Shown here: positions 45,965-54,503 of the stretch, piece by piece
How the letters are laid out: each line of letters begins with the position of its first letter
How positions within the stretch are numbered: the first letter of the stretch is position 1
Assembly: GCA_002256205.1 (NCBI GenBank)
Contig: NKIW01000001.1
Location: forward strand, 653,667-717,666
DNA: 64,000 nt
Direction of reading: 5' to 3'
Origin: Rhizobiales bacterium PAR1
Lineage (GTDB): Bacteria; Pseudomonadota; Alphaproteobacteria; Rhizobiales; Beijerinckiaceae
Made by a program: the position numbers and the translations under genes
The notes under the pieces: generated by a model
The model's database searches: none
What the model was told of the DNA's origin: nothing
What the model saw: only the letters and a program-made list of their open reading frames with translations

Positions 45965-47093
45965 GCCTTACTGAAGCGCCTTGTTCAAAAGCTGCAAAGG
46001 TCGTTCTCGACCGCTTGAGGGGTTTGGCGATTTCAATCGCCATATTGTCGCCCATTCTGCCGATTCTCCCCTGCGTGACCAGCATATCGCCGCAGCGCAG
46101 GGTCACCAGCGGGTCGCCCCGCACGTCGAAGACCAGCGTATCGCCAACCTTGAGGTCGAGGACCTTGTTGATCGGCATCTGGGTTTCATGGAGAATCGCA
46201 TCAATGTCCAGCTTGGCCTGCCAGATCTCGGAAGCAAGATGCCCTTCCCAGATGTGGTCGCGACCGAGCTTTTCACCCATGTAGCTCTGGAGCAGCAATT
46301 CGCGGATCGGCTCGATCGTCGCGTAAGGCAGCAGCAGTTCCACCCGGCCGCCGCGCCCTTCAAGGTCGATAGCAAGCGCGATCAGGATCGCAGCGTTGGC
46401 AGGGCGGGTAATCGAGGCAAAGCGCGGGTTGGTTTCGATGCGCTCGGCGTTGAACTTAACCGGCGAGAGCGGCTGGAAGGCCTGTTCGGCCTCGTGCAGC
46501 ACGAGATCGAGCATCCGCTTGACGAGGCTGACCTCGACCGTGGTGTAGGGTCGGCCTTCGATGCGGAAGTTGGAAAGCCCGCGACGACCACCCAGCAGCA
46601 CGTCCATGACGAGATAGATCAGGTCGCTATCGATGGTGACGATACCGTAGTTTTCCCACGGCTCGGCCTTGAACACCGAGAGGATCGTCGGCAGCGGCAA
46701 GGACGAAACATAATCGCCAAACCGGACCGAGGTCACGTCATCGAGGCTGACTTCGACGTTGTCCGAGAAGAAGCTCCGGAGCGAGGTCGTCAGCGTCCGG
46801 ACCAGACGGTCGAAGACGATTTCGAGCATCGGCAGACGCTCGTAGGAGACCACCGCCGAATCGACGATGGCGCGCACGCCGTTCTGCTTGGATTGGTCGG
46901 CGTCCTCGGGGTCGAACCCGAAGATCGTATCGACCTCTTCCTGGTCGAGAAACAGGCCGGTGCCAAGGTCGAGATCGAGCCCGGCTTCGGCAGGGCGCGA
47001 CTCGGTATTACCTTCCGCTGTATCCGACGTCTCAAGCGCCTTCGCCCATTCGTCGGCGAGATCGTCTTGCGAGGTATCAGGGGTATCAGCCAC
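45954..47093 (-). CDS. fliM: flagellar motor switch protein FliM
   Basis: The 379-residue switch protein has an acidic N-terminal tail (about 1-60) with an Asp/Glu-rich Leu-Asp-Gln-Glu-Glu-Val-Asp-Thr-Ile-Phe-Gly-Phe, as used for CheY-P binding. A CheC-like middle domain follows with Pro-Met-Leu-Glu-Ile-Val-Phe-Asp-Arg-Leu-Val-Arg. The C-terminal SPOA/FliN-like domain (about 295-365) holds Asp-Leu-Lys-Val-Gly-Asp-Thr-Leu and Val-Thr-Gln-Gly-Arg-Ile-Gly. It forms the C ring with FliG and FliN, which are not in this window. fliL is 62 nt upstream. Confidence 0.94.
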   Translation of the reverse strand: MADTPDTSQDDLADEWAKALETSDTAEGNTESRPAEAGLDLDLGTGLFLDQEEVDTIFGFDPEDADQSKQNGVRAIVDSAVVSYERLPMLEIVFDRLVRTLTTSLRSFFSDNVEVSLDDVTSVRFGDYVSSLPLPTILSVFKAEPWENYGIVTIDSDLIYLVMDVLLGGRRGLSNFRIEGRPYTTVEVSLVKRMLDLVLHEAEQAFQPLSPVKFNAERIETNPRFASITRPANAAILIALAIDLEGRGGRVELLLPYATIEPIRELLLQSYMGEKLGRDHIWEGHLASEIWQAKLDIDAILHETQMPINKVLDLKVGDTLVFDVRGDPLVTLRCGDMLVTQGRIGRMGDNMAIEIAKPLKRSRTTFAAFEQGASVRRDR

Positions 47094-47155
47094 GAAATTC
47101 TCTCCGGCGAATGCTCACGAGTGCGTCCCGGCATTTGCCGGAAAGCGTTGGACCG

Positions 47156-47662
47156 TTACTGAACCAGCACGTCCTTGAAGAGGATCGCTTCAATGCGCGC
47201 GGGGTAGATCGCGGCATTGATGCGGCGGACCAGTTCTTCCTTGAGGCGATAGAGCCCGGCAGAACCTTCAAGGTCCGTGGGGCGCAGCTCGCGCAGGAAA
47301 ATCTGGAAGTTGTCCATCACGCGCGGCATCAGCGGAGTGATTTCGGCAATCATCTTCTGATCCTCAACCTCAAGGGCGACCCTGAGACGAAGATAGGACT
47401 GACGCTCCTGCCCCGGCAGCAGCGCGAGATTGGTGGTGATCTCCGGCAGATCGAAGAACACCATCTTCTTCTTCATCGAGGACTTCTCGGCTTCCGCCGC
47501 CTTGCCCTTCGCCCAGAAGTAATAGCCACCACCGGCGCCACCCAGCACGAGAAGGCCGAGCACGGCGAAGATGATCATCTTCTTCTTGCTGCCGCCGGAT
47601 TTCTTGCCGGCTTCCTTGCCCTCTTCGGGCAGATCATCGGCCTGTACTGCGCTCGCTGCCAT
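47156..47662 (-). CDS. fliL: flagellar basal body-associated protein FliL
   Basis: The ATG at 47662 gives 168 residues; the 16 codons of open frame upstream lack a Shine-Dalgarno. A basic Lys-Lys-Lys stretch, one membrane helix (about 31-51) and a stomatin-like periplasmic domain are present. The domain ends in Ile-Glu-Ala-Ile-Leu-Phe-Lys-Asp-Val-Leu-Val-Gln, the typical FliL C-terminus. FliL associates with the stator and raises motor torque. It heads fliL-fliM-DUF6468-motE on the minus strand, divergent from flgF. Confidence 0.93.
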   Translation of the reverse strand: MAASAVQADDLPEEGKEAGKKSGGSKKKMIIFAVLGLLVLGGAGGGYYFWAKGKAAEAEKSSMKKKMVFFDLPEITTNLALLPGQERQSYLRLRVALEVEDQKMIAEITPLMPRVMDNFQIFLRELRPTDLEGSAGLYRLKEELVRRINAAIYPARIEAILFKDVLVQ

Positions 47663-47996
47663 GGTTTTTCCGTCCGCCTGACTTCGTAACCCGTTTGAAC
47701 CAGAACGCACCGCATGAATCGGAACGCCCTTCCTGTAGCGACCTTGGGGCGCTGTTGGTTAACGAACACTTTCCAAAACGGCCAACACGGCAAATTTTGC
47801 CTGATCATTTCTGCCGACTGGCAAAACGCGTCCAGAGCCTGCCATGGCCGAATTTCGATCATCCCAATGAAATTCAATGCTTTTTACGAAAAAGCCGATC
47901 TGGCACGGCTCTTGATATGGTTAACGCATCGGCAGGCTTTTGCGCTGGGGAGCGAGGAAAGCAGGCCATCACCGAGGAGCAAGGGGAGTACGTTCC
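47663..47996. other. divergent regulatory region between fliL and flgF
   Basis: These 334 nt separate two divergent flagellar operons. They hold the sigma54-like promoter at 47901 and the CtrA half site described separately. A near-palindrome GGCAAATTTTGCC lies at 47789-47801, and TTAAC occurs twice. No promoter for fliL could be called with confidence, and there is no small gene with a convincing start. Confidence 0.5.
47901..47917 (+). promoter_or_regulatory. sigma54-like promoter of the flgFGAH operon, with CtrA half site
   Basis: TGGCACG-N4-TTGAT matches the -24/-12 sigma54 consensus except that the -12 GC is GA. The spacing is exact. It lies 80 nt upstream of the flgF ATG. ATGGTTAA at 47916-47923, overlapping the -12 side, is the reverse of the CtrA half site TTAACCAT. 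Caulobacter rod and hook operons are sigma54-dependent, so this fits. Pattern-based only. Confidence 0.6.
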
Positions 47997-48737
47997 ATGG
48001 AGAACGTTCTTCTGATCACCCTGTCGCGTCAAATGACGCTCAGGCGTGAACTGGATGTTATCGCAAACAACGTCGCCAACGCGCAGACGAACGGCTTCAA
48101 ACGTCGTCTGTCCGACAGCCGCGAATACCAGATGCCTGTGGCATCTGACGAAACCTTCAAGCGTGGCGGGGATCGGCGGGTTTCGTTCGTCGTTGATCGC
48201 GGCACACCGCTCGATACCTCGCTCGGCCAGCTGGAGCCGACCGGCAACCCGCTCGACGCCGCCATCAACGGCGACGCCTATTTCAAGGTGCAGACGCCGC
48301 AGGGCGAACGCTACACCCGGAATGGCGCCATGATGGTGAACGCCAGGGGCGAGCTGGTGAATTCCGACGGCCATGTGATGATGGGCGAGCAGGGCGTGTT
48401 CCAGATCGCCAACACCGAGCGTGACCTCCGGGTCGCGACGGATGGCTCGATCACCTCCTCCGCCGGCAATCGCGGCAAGCTCACGCTTGTCCGCTTCCCG
48501 AACCAGCAGGTTCTGGAAAATGCTGGAGCCAACACCTTCACGACCAAGGTTCAGCCCGAACCAGCGCTTCAGGCCCGGATTCAATCCGGCTTTGTCGAAC
48601 GCTCCAATGTTTCTCCGGTGGTTGAAATCTCCCGGATGCTCGAAGTCACGCGTCAGTACCAGAACATCGCCAACATGATGGGCCGCGCGGATGAACTCCG
48701 CCGCAGCGCCATCCAGAAACTCGGCGAACCGATCTAA
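47997..48737 (+). CDS. flgF: flagellar proximal rod protein FlgF
   Basis: The ATG at 47997 has GGGGAG about 9 nt upstream and gives 246 residues; the open frame upstream overlaps the promoter region. The N-terminal Leu-Arg-Arg-Glu-Leu-Asp-Val-Ile-Ala-Asn-Asn-Val-Ala-Asn-Ala-Gln-Thr-Asn-Gly-Phe-Lys-Arg-Arg is the axial-protein signature. Phe-Lys-Val-Gln-Thr-Pro-Gln-Gly near 95 and Val-Glu-Arg-Ser-Asn-Val-Ser-Pro-Val-Val-Glu near 200 are FlgF/FlgG core motifs. It forms the rod below FlgG. First gene of the flgF-flgG-flgA-flgH operon. Confidence 0.94.
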   Translation: MENVLLITLSRQMTLRRELDVIANNVANAQTNGFKRRLSDSREYQMPVASDETFKRGGDRRVSFVVDRGTPLDTSLGQLEPTGNPLDAAINGDAYFKVQTPQGERYTRNGAMMVNARGELVNSDGHVMMGEQGVFQIANTERDLRVATDGSITSSAGNRGKLTLVRFPNQQVLENAGANTFTTKVQPEPALQARIQSGFVERSNVSPVVEISRMLEVTRQYQNIANMMGRADELRRSAIQKLGEPI

Positions 48738-48847
48738 CCGCAGGGCCGGCGTATCCGCCCTGCTTGCTGACACAGTACCTTTTGACCGCCGCGAGAGCGT
48801 TTCGATCCGCACGGGAAAAAGGGCAACGACATAAAAGGATTTGAACC

Positions 48848-49639
48848 ATGCGCGCCCTTTACACTGCAGCCACCGGTATGGCCGCCCAGGAAAAGAATGT
48901 TGAAGTCATAGCCAACAACGTGGCGAACATGCGGACCACCGGCTTCAAGCGCCAGACCGTCCACTTTCAGGATCTGATCTACGAGCAGCAGCGCCGTGCC
49001 GGTTCGCCCTCGTCGGACCAGAACACCCAGATCCCCGCCGGCATCTTCATCGGTTCGGGTGCCCGTGTCGTCGCGACCCCGAAGGTCATGACGCAGGGCA
49101 ACGTCAGCCAGACCGAGCGCACCTATGACGTTGCTATCCGTGGCGACGGCTTCCTGCGCGTCCAGCTGCCGGATGGCCGCGTCGCCTACACCCGTGACGG
49201 CGGTTTTGAAACCGACAGTCAGGGCCGCATCACCACCAAGGAAGGCTATCTCGTCGATCCCGGCATCACCGTGCCGCAGAACGCGACGAGCGTCTCGATC
49301 AACTCGACCGGTCAGGTCAACGCGCTGGTGCCCGGCACCGTGACACCGCAGACCCTCGGCCAGCTCACCATGAGCCGCTTCATCAACCCGGTCGGCCTCG
49401 AATCGATGGGTGACAACTTCTACCTCGAGACTGCCGGTTCGGGTCAGCCGATCGACGGCACGCCCGGCGCCGATGGCTTCGGCACCATCCAGCAGGGTTA
49501 CCTCGAAGATTCAAACGTCAACGCCGTGACCGAGATCGCCTCGATGATCCAGGCCCAGCGCGCCTATGAACTGAATTCGAAAGTGATCTCCGGCGCCGAT
49601 CAGATGCTGCAGGCCACTGCCACCATGTTCCGCGCCTGA
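48848..49639 (+). CDS. flgG: flagellar distal rod protein FlgG
   Basis: The 263-residue length is standard. The N-terminal Ala-Ala-Thr-Gly-Met-Ala-Ala-Gln-Glu-Lys-Asn-Val-Glu-Val-Ile-Ala-Asn-Asn-Val-Ala and the C-terminal Ser-Asn-Val-Asn-Ala-Val-Thr-Glu-Ile-Ala-Ser-Met-Ile-Gln-Ala-Gln-Arg-Ala-Tyr are diagnostic. AAAGGA lies about 8 nt before the ATG. A 110-nt gap after flgF contains a 7-bp hairpin (GCAGGGC / GCCCTGC) just past the flgF stop, so part of the transcription may stop or restart here. flgA follows after 15 nt. Confidence 0.96.
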   Translation: MRALYTAATGMAAQEKNVEVIANNVANMRTTGFKRQTVHFQDLIYEQQRRAGSPSSDQNTQIPAGIFIGSGARVVATPKVMTQGNVSQTERTYDVAIRGDGFLRVQLPDGRVAYTRDGGFETDSQGRITTKEGYLVDPGITVPQNATSVSINSTGQVNALVPGTVTPQTLGQLTMSRFINPVGLESMGDNFYLETAGSGQPIDGTPGADGFGTIQQGYLEDSNVNAVTEIASMIQAQRAYELNSKVISGADQMLQATATMFRA

Positions 49640-49654
49640 AGAAGGATAGGTATC

Positions 49655-50629
49655 ATGACCATCCGCTCATTCCTGCTCAGTACCGCCCTTCTGGCCGGCC
49701 TCGTTCCGGCCTCAGCCGACCCGCTGCGCCTCAAGGCCGAGGTTCAGGTCGATGGCGATACCGTTCGCCTCGGTCACCTGATCGAAGGTCTCGAGAAAGG
49801 GGCGGATATTGCGGTGTTCCGGGCTCCGGCGCCCGGCGCGCGTGGCACCATCCGCGCCGATCGCATCCTCGCCGCCGCCCGTGAAATGGGCGTCGAGGGG
49901 GTCGATCCCGGCTCGCTTCGCTCGATCACCATCACACGGCGTGGCCGCACGATCAGCCGCAACGACCTTCAGGATCTGATCTCCCGCGCCCTTACCGAGC
50001 GCGGCGCCAAGGGCGATCTCGATGTCGTGCTGGACGATCACCATAGCGCCCGCACCATTGATGTCGCGCGCACCGAAGCGCTCAAGGTGATGAGCGTGAA
50101 CCGCGACACCTCCAGCGGTCGTTTCGAAGCGAAGGTTGCACTCGCCAACGAAGCCTCCTCTGAAACCTGGACGCTGACCGGCGCCGTCGTCGAAACCCGC
50201 GAAATCGCGGTTCCGACCAGCGATCTTGAGCGCGGCGACGCGCTTCAGGCCAAGGATCTCGTGCTCATCAAGCGGCCGTCCAATCAGGTCGGAGCCGATG
50301 TCATCACCGCGATGAGTGATCTTGTCGGCATGGTGCCGCGCAAGACCCTGCGCGCCGGCGAATTCATCCGCCAGAACGACCTCGCCAAGCCGATCCTGGT
50401 TGAGAAGAACCAGCTCGTGATGGTGATTTACGCCTCCAAGGGTCTCAACCTCCAGATGCGGGGCCGAGCCCAGAACAGCGGCGCCATGGGCGAGGCTGTT
50501 CGGGTGCAGAACCCGCAATCGAAACGCATGGTGGAAGGTCTCGTATCCGGGCCGGGCGTCGTGACGATCATCTCGCCGCCCGCCGCCCCCGCCAATCTCG
50601 CCGACGCCTCGTCGGCCGTCGCTCGCTAA
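49655..50629 (+). CDS. flgA: flagellar P-ring assembly chaperone FlgA
   Basis: The 324-residue periplasmic protein has a Sec signal peptide (residues 1-21, ending Val-Pro-Ala-Ser-Ala). The C-terminal SAF/ChapFlgA domain (about 185-315) holds Arg-Gly-Asp-Ala-Leu-Gln-Ala-Lys-Asp-Leu, Pro-Arg-Lys-Thr-Leu-Arg-Ala-Gly-Glu and Gly-Glu-Ala-Val-Arg-Val-Gln-Asn. It helps FlgI form the P ring in peptidoglycan. It is longer than enteric FlgA (about 220 residues), as is usual in alphaproteobacteria. flgI itself is not beside it. The flgH start lies 50 nt downstream. Confidence 0.92.
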   Translation: MTIRSFLLSTALLAGLVPASADPLRLKAEVQVDGDTVRLGHLIEGLEKGADIAVFRAPAPGARGTIRADRILAAAREMGVEGVDPGSLRSITITRRGRTISRNDLQDLISRALTERGAKGDLDVVLDDHHSARTIDVARTEALKVMSVNRDTSSGRFEAKVALANEASSETWTLTGAVVETREIAVPTSDLERGDALQAKDLVLIKRPSNQVGADVITAMSDLVGMVPRKTLRAGEFIRQNDLAKPILVEKNQLVMVIYASKGLNLQMRGRAQNSGAMGEAVRVQNPQSKRMVEGLVSGPGVVTIISPPAAPANLADASSAVAR

Positions 50630-50633
50630 GTGC

Positions 50634-50663
50634 CATGAAGGCAAGTCCCATGAAGGCAAGTTC
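50634..50663 (+). repeat. two tandem 15-bp repeats in the flgA-flgH gap
   Basis: CATGAAGGCAAGTCC occurs at 50634-50648 and again, with one change, at 50649-50663. Each copy carries an ATG in frame with flgH, so three in-frame starts exist (50635, 50650, 50680). The last is closest to a Shine-Dalgarno-like AAAGGA. Confidence 0.75.
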
Positions 50664-50679
50664 CACAAAGGATTGCGTT

Positions 50680-51456
50680 ATGATCACTCATTCTCCCGCT
50701 AAGTCCGTAGGCCCTGTGGCCCTGCGCCTCGGCACCCTCGCCCTTCTCGGTCTTGGCCTCTCGGCTTGCGGCTCGATTGATCGCCTCGCCAACGTCGGCA
50801 AGGCGCCGAACCTCTCGGCGATCGAAAACCCGACGACGCAGCCCGGCTACAAGCCAGTGCAGATGCCGATGCCGACGCCCAAGCCGGTCAACTATCAGGC
50901 CAATTCGCTCTGGCGTACCGGCTCCCGCGCCTTCTTCAAGGATCAACGTGCCCAGCAGGTCGGTGATATTCTCACCGTGCGCGTCCGCATCACGGACAAG
51001 GCGAACATCGATAACGCGACCGAGCGCACCCGGACCAATTCCGAGAACTTCGGGATGAAGGGCTTTTTCGGTCAGGAAAACAAACTCGACCATTGGCTGC
51101 CTGATGGCTCGAACCCTGCCGGTCTGGTCGATGCCTCGTCCGCAACGGGGTCAAAGGGCACCGGCACGGTCAAGCGCTCCGAAACGCTCGCAACCGATGT
51201 CGCCGCCGTCGTCACGCAAGTGCTGCCGAACGGCAACCTTGTGGTCGAAGGCAAGCAGGAAGTGCGTGTCAACTTCGAGGTCCGTGAACTCATCGTCGCC
51301 GGTGTCGTCCGTCCCGAGGATATCGAGGCCGGCAACCAGATCGACAGCTCGAAAATCGCCGAAGCCCGCATCGCTTACGGCGGTCGTGGCCAGATCACCG
51401 ATGTCCAGCAGCCGCGTTATGGCCAGCAGGTTCTCGATGTTCTCCTGCCCTTCTAA
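50680..51456 (+). CDS. flgH: flagellar L-ring lipoprotein FlgH
   Basis: The start at 50680 follows AAAGGA and gives 258 residues; two ATGs in a tandem repeat upstream (50635, 50650) are in frame but would lengthen the signal peptide. The lipobox Leu-Ser-Ala-Cys near residue 30 marks a lipoprotein. Leu-Trp-Arg-Thr-Gly-Ser-Arg-Ala-Phe-Phe-Lys-Asp-Gln-Arg-Ala near 75 and Val-Gly-Asp-Ile-Leu-Thr-Val are the FlgH signature. The C-terminal Gly-Gln-Gln-Val-Leu-Asp-Val-Leu-Leu-Pro-Phe is typical. It forms the L ring in the outer membrane. Last gene of the operon. Confidence 0.95.
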   Translation: MITHSPAKSVGPVALRLGTLALLGLGLSACGSIDRLANVGKAPNLSAIENPTTQPGYKPVQMPMPTPKPVNYQANSLWRTGSRAFFKDQRAQQVGDILTVRVRITDKANIDNATERTRTNSENFGMKGFFGQENKLDHWLPDGSNPAGLVDASSATGSKGTGTVKRSETLATDVAAVVTQVLPNGNLVVEGKQEVRVNFEVRELIVAGVVRPEDIEAGNQIDSSKIAEARIAYGGRGQITDVQQPRYGQQVLDVLLPF

Positions 51457-51509
51457 CGGGACAGCCTTGTCTGATCAGCCTCTGACGGCCTGATCTTCCC
51501 TCCTTGGCC

Positions 51510-51671
51510 GGCTCGCAAAGGCGAGCCGCGCCCATCCCCCGCCAGTGCAGATGTGTTCTGCGTTTTGATCCTGCCGCTGGCGGGCACGGCATCGCTTACC
51601 CCTCGCTCCCCCCTTGGCGGGTGGCGATGCTCGAAAGACCCCCGGATCGTCGCTCCTCGCGGATCCGGGGG
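51510..51671. repeat. four consecutive hairpins in the flgH / GGDEF-EAL gene gap
   Basis: The 320-nt gap between two convergent genes folds into four stems: GGCTCGC/GCGAGCC (51510-51527), CCCGCCAG/CTGGCGGG (51538-51584), GCATCGC/GCGATGC extended by TACCC/GGGTG (51589-51630) and CCCCCGGATC/GATCCGGGGG (51639-51671). The last is followed by TTCTTGTTTTT and can end flgH transcription. The CCCCCGGATC arm resembles hairpin elements repeated between genes in many alphaproteobacteria. No coding frame in the gap looks real. Confidence 0.6.
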
Positions 51672-51682
51672 TTCTTGTTTTT
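51639..51682 (+). terminator. probable intrinsic terminator of the flgFGAH operon
   Basis: The perfect 10-bp stem CCCCCGGATC / GATCCGGGGG with a 13-nt loop is followed by TTCTTGTTTTTC. It lies about 180 nt past the flgH stop and is the last of four hairpins in this gap. Confidence 0.6.
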
Positions 51683-51776
51683 CGAAGGGGTTTTTCTTCA
51701 CAGCGAAGCGGGGGCAAGCGCGAACGCGCGCCCGAGCTTAGGCGAGGAGAAGCGCCGCAGGCGCAGGAGAGAAACC

Positions 51777-54440
51777 TTACCGCGGGTGCAAAACGCCGTT
51801 CGGCGCATTGATCAGCATCTGATGGATATCACTGCTGGAACGCGCTTCGCTGTAATAGAAGCCCTGCACTTCCGAGCAGCCCTCGGCCCTCAGATATGTC
51901 AGCTGATCGCGCGTCTCGACGCCTTCCGCTGTGGTGGTAATCCCGAGGCTGCGGCCGAGCGAGACCACAGCACGGATGATCGCCGCCGCATCGACGCTGT
52001 TCTTGAGATCGTTGATGAACGAGCGATCGATCTTGATCTTGTCGAACGGGAAGGAGCGCAGATTGCCAAGCGAGGAATAGCCGGTGCCGAAATCGTCCAT
52101 CGACACCCGCACCCCGAGTTCCTTCAGGCCCCAGAGGGTCTTGAGGTTGGAATCGGTGTTCCGTAGCAGCAGCGACTCGGTAATTTCGATTTCAAGCCGC
52201 GAGGGCTTGAGACCGGTATCTTCCAGCACCTGCCGGACCACCTCGACAAAGCTGCCGTTCTGGAACTGCGCCGGCGAGCAATTGACGGCGACGCGCGCGG
52301 CGAGCGGCCATTTCACGGCGTCTTCGCACGCCTGACGCAGCACCCACGGCCCGATTTCGCTGATCAGGCCGGTTTCCTCCGCGAGCGGAATGAATTCGGA
52401 AGGCGGCACATTGCCTCGCGTCGGGTGCGGCCAGCGCACCAACGCTTCGGCGCCAACCATCTGCGCGGTGAAGACATCGACCTGCGGCTGGTAATGCACC
52501 CGGAGCTGGCCAGTCTTGATTGCAATGCGCAGATCCATTTCAAGCAGACGACGCTTCTGCGCCACCGCGTCCATTTCCGCCTCGAAGAAGCGGAACGTCC
52601 CGCGCCCATCGGATTTGGCACGATAAACGGCAAGATCCGCGCTCTTGAGCAAGTCATCTGCCGAGGCCGAGCCCTCCCGGCCAAGCGCGATGCCGATGCT
52701 CGCACCGATCACGACCGAATGGCCCATGATTTCCGTCGGGCGGCTCAGAACGTCGATCAGGCGCCAGGCGAGCGAGGTCAGCGTCTCGGTATTGGCATGT
52801 TGGCCCATCACGATCGCGAATTCGTCGCCACCAAGGCGCGCCGCGACATCGGAGGGGCGCAGGCATTCCTGAATGCGCTTGCCGACGAGTTGCAGCAGGG
52901 CATCACCGACCGGGTGTCCCAAGGTGTCATTGACGGCCTTGAAGCGATCAAGGTCGATGAACAGCACCGCGACATCCTGATCGGAGAGCGCGCCGCGATC
53001 GAGGGACTCTTCGAGGCGCTTGCGGAACAGCACGCGGTTCGGCAACCCGGTCAGCGCATCGTGATGCGCGATATGCTCGATATGACGCTCACGGCGCTTC
53101 AGTTCGGTGACATCGGTGTAAAGCACCACCTTGCCGCCGGCATCGGTGCGGTTCTCGTTGATGAGTATCCAGCGATCATTGGAAATCTGGCGCTCGAACA
53201 CGCTCGGCTGTTGCCGGTTGTGCTTGGCCAGACGCTCGCAGAATTCGTACGAGGTATCGCTGGCGACGATGATCCCTGGCCGCTTGGGATCAAGCTCGGC
53301 CTTGAGGATTTCGAGATAGGTCGCCCCCGGTTTCGCAACATCTTCAAGACCCGGATTGATGGCGAAGAACTTGGAGTTCCGCACGATCAGCGTGTCATCC
53401 GGTGCGAACAGCAAGAGCCCCTGCGTGAAGCTCTCGACGATGGCGTCGCGCGTGTTGGCTTCCGTATCGGCCGCTTCCATCTCCGCGAGCTTCATCCGCG
53501 TCGCATCGAGGATCACGCCGGTCCAGAGCACCGAACCGTCTTCGAGCTTCTTCGGATGCGCGATGGCATGGGTATAGCGCATCGAGCCATCCGGACGCTC
53601 GATCTGCGCCTCGACATCCCAGGTCGAAAGCGTTTTCGAGGCCTCGATCAGCTTCTGGCGGAAGCTGGCCCGATATTCCGGGCCGTAATGGTTGAAGAGC
53701 GCCTGCGGATCGCGGACGATGGTTTCCGCATCAACCCCGAACAGGTCCTTGGCGCCCTCGCTGATGTAGGTGTATCGGATTTCGCCATCCGGGCGCACCA
53801 CGCGCTGATAGACGACGCCAGGAATGGTGGAGGCGAGTTCGGCGAAGCGGTCGTCGCCGCGACGCGCGGTATCCCGCGAGGACATAACTTGCGGAAGCTG
53901 CGCCAAGACCGAGGCAAAGCTCTCGACCTTCTCGCGCAATTCGGCGCCACATCCTTTTTCAGCCGAAAAATAGATCGCAATCGCCCCAATCGGTTGGGCC
54001 TCGCCTTCCCGTAACAAGGGCGTCGCCACGGCGCTCATAAAGCCGGCTGCCACAGCCCGCAGGCCGTGCTCCGACCACTTTTCATCGCGCAGGAACGAGT
54101 CGATGATCACGGTCTCGCCCTTTTCGGCGGCCGCGCGCAGGGCCGAACACGGCTCCGCACGAAGATCGAACATTGTGTGGAAGGCACCCGAAATCAGCCG
54201 GGCGGAGCGTGAGCCCGGCTCACCTTGCGCCGAATCCAGTTCAATGACGCAGGCCGCGCCCTCAATCAGCGATTCAACGAGGCGGGCGGCCTCACTGATC
54301 ACCGTACCGATTTCTTTCGAGGCCAGCGCAATCGAAAGAATGCGGGACTGCACCTTCGAGAAGCTGGGCGTACCATGCACCAAGTGGTGCCGAGCGGCTT
54401 CTGCCGTCCTGGTTTTCGCACTAATCGCCGTTTTCGCCAT
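51777..54440 (-). CDS. GAF-PAS-PAS-GGDEF-EAL cyclic-di-GMP turnover protein
   Basis: The 887-residue soluble-looking protein has a GAF-like domain (about 25-190) and two PAS regions (about 200-315, with Tyr-Gln-Arg-Val-Val-Arg-Pro-Asp-Gly-Glu, and 335-450). The GGDEF domain has intact Gly537-Gly-Asp-Glu-Phe541 and the EAL domain has intact Glu665-Ala-Leu667 followed by Val-Arg-Trp. Both the cyclase signature and the EAL signature are present, so either or both activities are possible. The tail retains Asp-Asp-Phe-Gly-Thr-Gly-Tyr-Ser, the EAL loop 6. Signals would be sensed in the cytoplasm. It starts 63 nt after the ABC_sub_bind protein gene on the same strand with no terminator between. Confidence 0.92.
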   Translation of the reverse strand: MAKTAISAKTRTAEAARHHLVHGTPSFSKVQSRILSIALASKEIGTVISEAARLVESLIEGAACVIELDSAQGEPGSRSARLISGAFHTMFDLRAEPCSALRAAAEKGETVIIDSFLRDEKWSEHGLRAVAAGFMSAVATPLLREGEAQPIGAIAIYFSAEKGCGAELREKVESFASVLAQLPQVMSSRDTARRGDDRFAELASTIPGVVYQRVVRPDGEIRYTYISEGAKDLFGVDAETIVRDPQALFNHYGPEYRASFRQKLIEASKTLSTWDVEAQIERPDGSMRYTHAIAHPKKLEDGSVLWTGVILDATRMKLAEMEAADTEANTRDAIVESFTQGLLLFAPDDTLIVRNSKFFAINPGLEDVAKPGATYLEILKAELDPKRPGIIVASDTSYEFCERLAKHNRQQPSVFERQISNDRWILINENRTDAGGKVVLYTDVTELKRRERHIEHIAHHDALTGLPNRVLFRKRLEESLDRGALSDQDVAVLFIDLDRFKAVNDTLGHPVGDALLQLVGKRIQECLRPSDVAARLGGDEFAIVMGQHANTETLTSLAWRLIDVLSRPTEIMGHSVVIGASIGIALGREGSASADDLLKSADLAVYRAKSDGRGTFRFFEAEMDAVAQKRRLLEMDLRIAIKTGQLRVHYQPQVDVFTAQMVGAEALVRWPHPTRGNVPPSEFIPLAEETGLISEIGPWVLRQACEDAVKWPLAARVAVNCSPAQFQNGSFVEVVRQVLEDTGLKPSRLEIEITESLLLRNTDSNLKTLWGLKELGVRVSMDDFGTGYSSLGNLRSFPFDKIKIDRSFINDLKNSVDAAAIIRAVVSLGRSLGITTTAEGVETRDQLTYLRAEGCSEVQGFYYSEARSSSDIHQMLINAPNGVLHPR

Positions 54441-54503
54441 ATCTACTACCTCAAGCGGCTGAACGTTCTGTCCAGCCTGGTACGGGTCAGCTAAATTTCT
54501 GGG

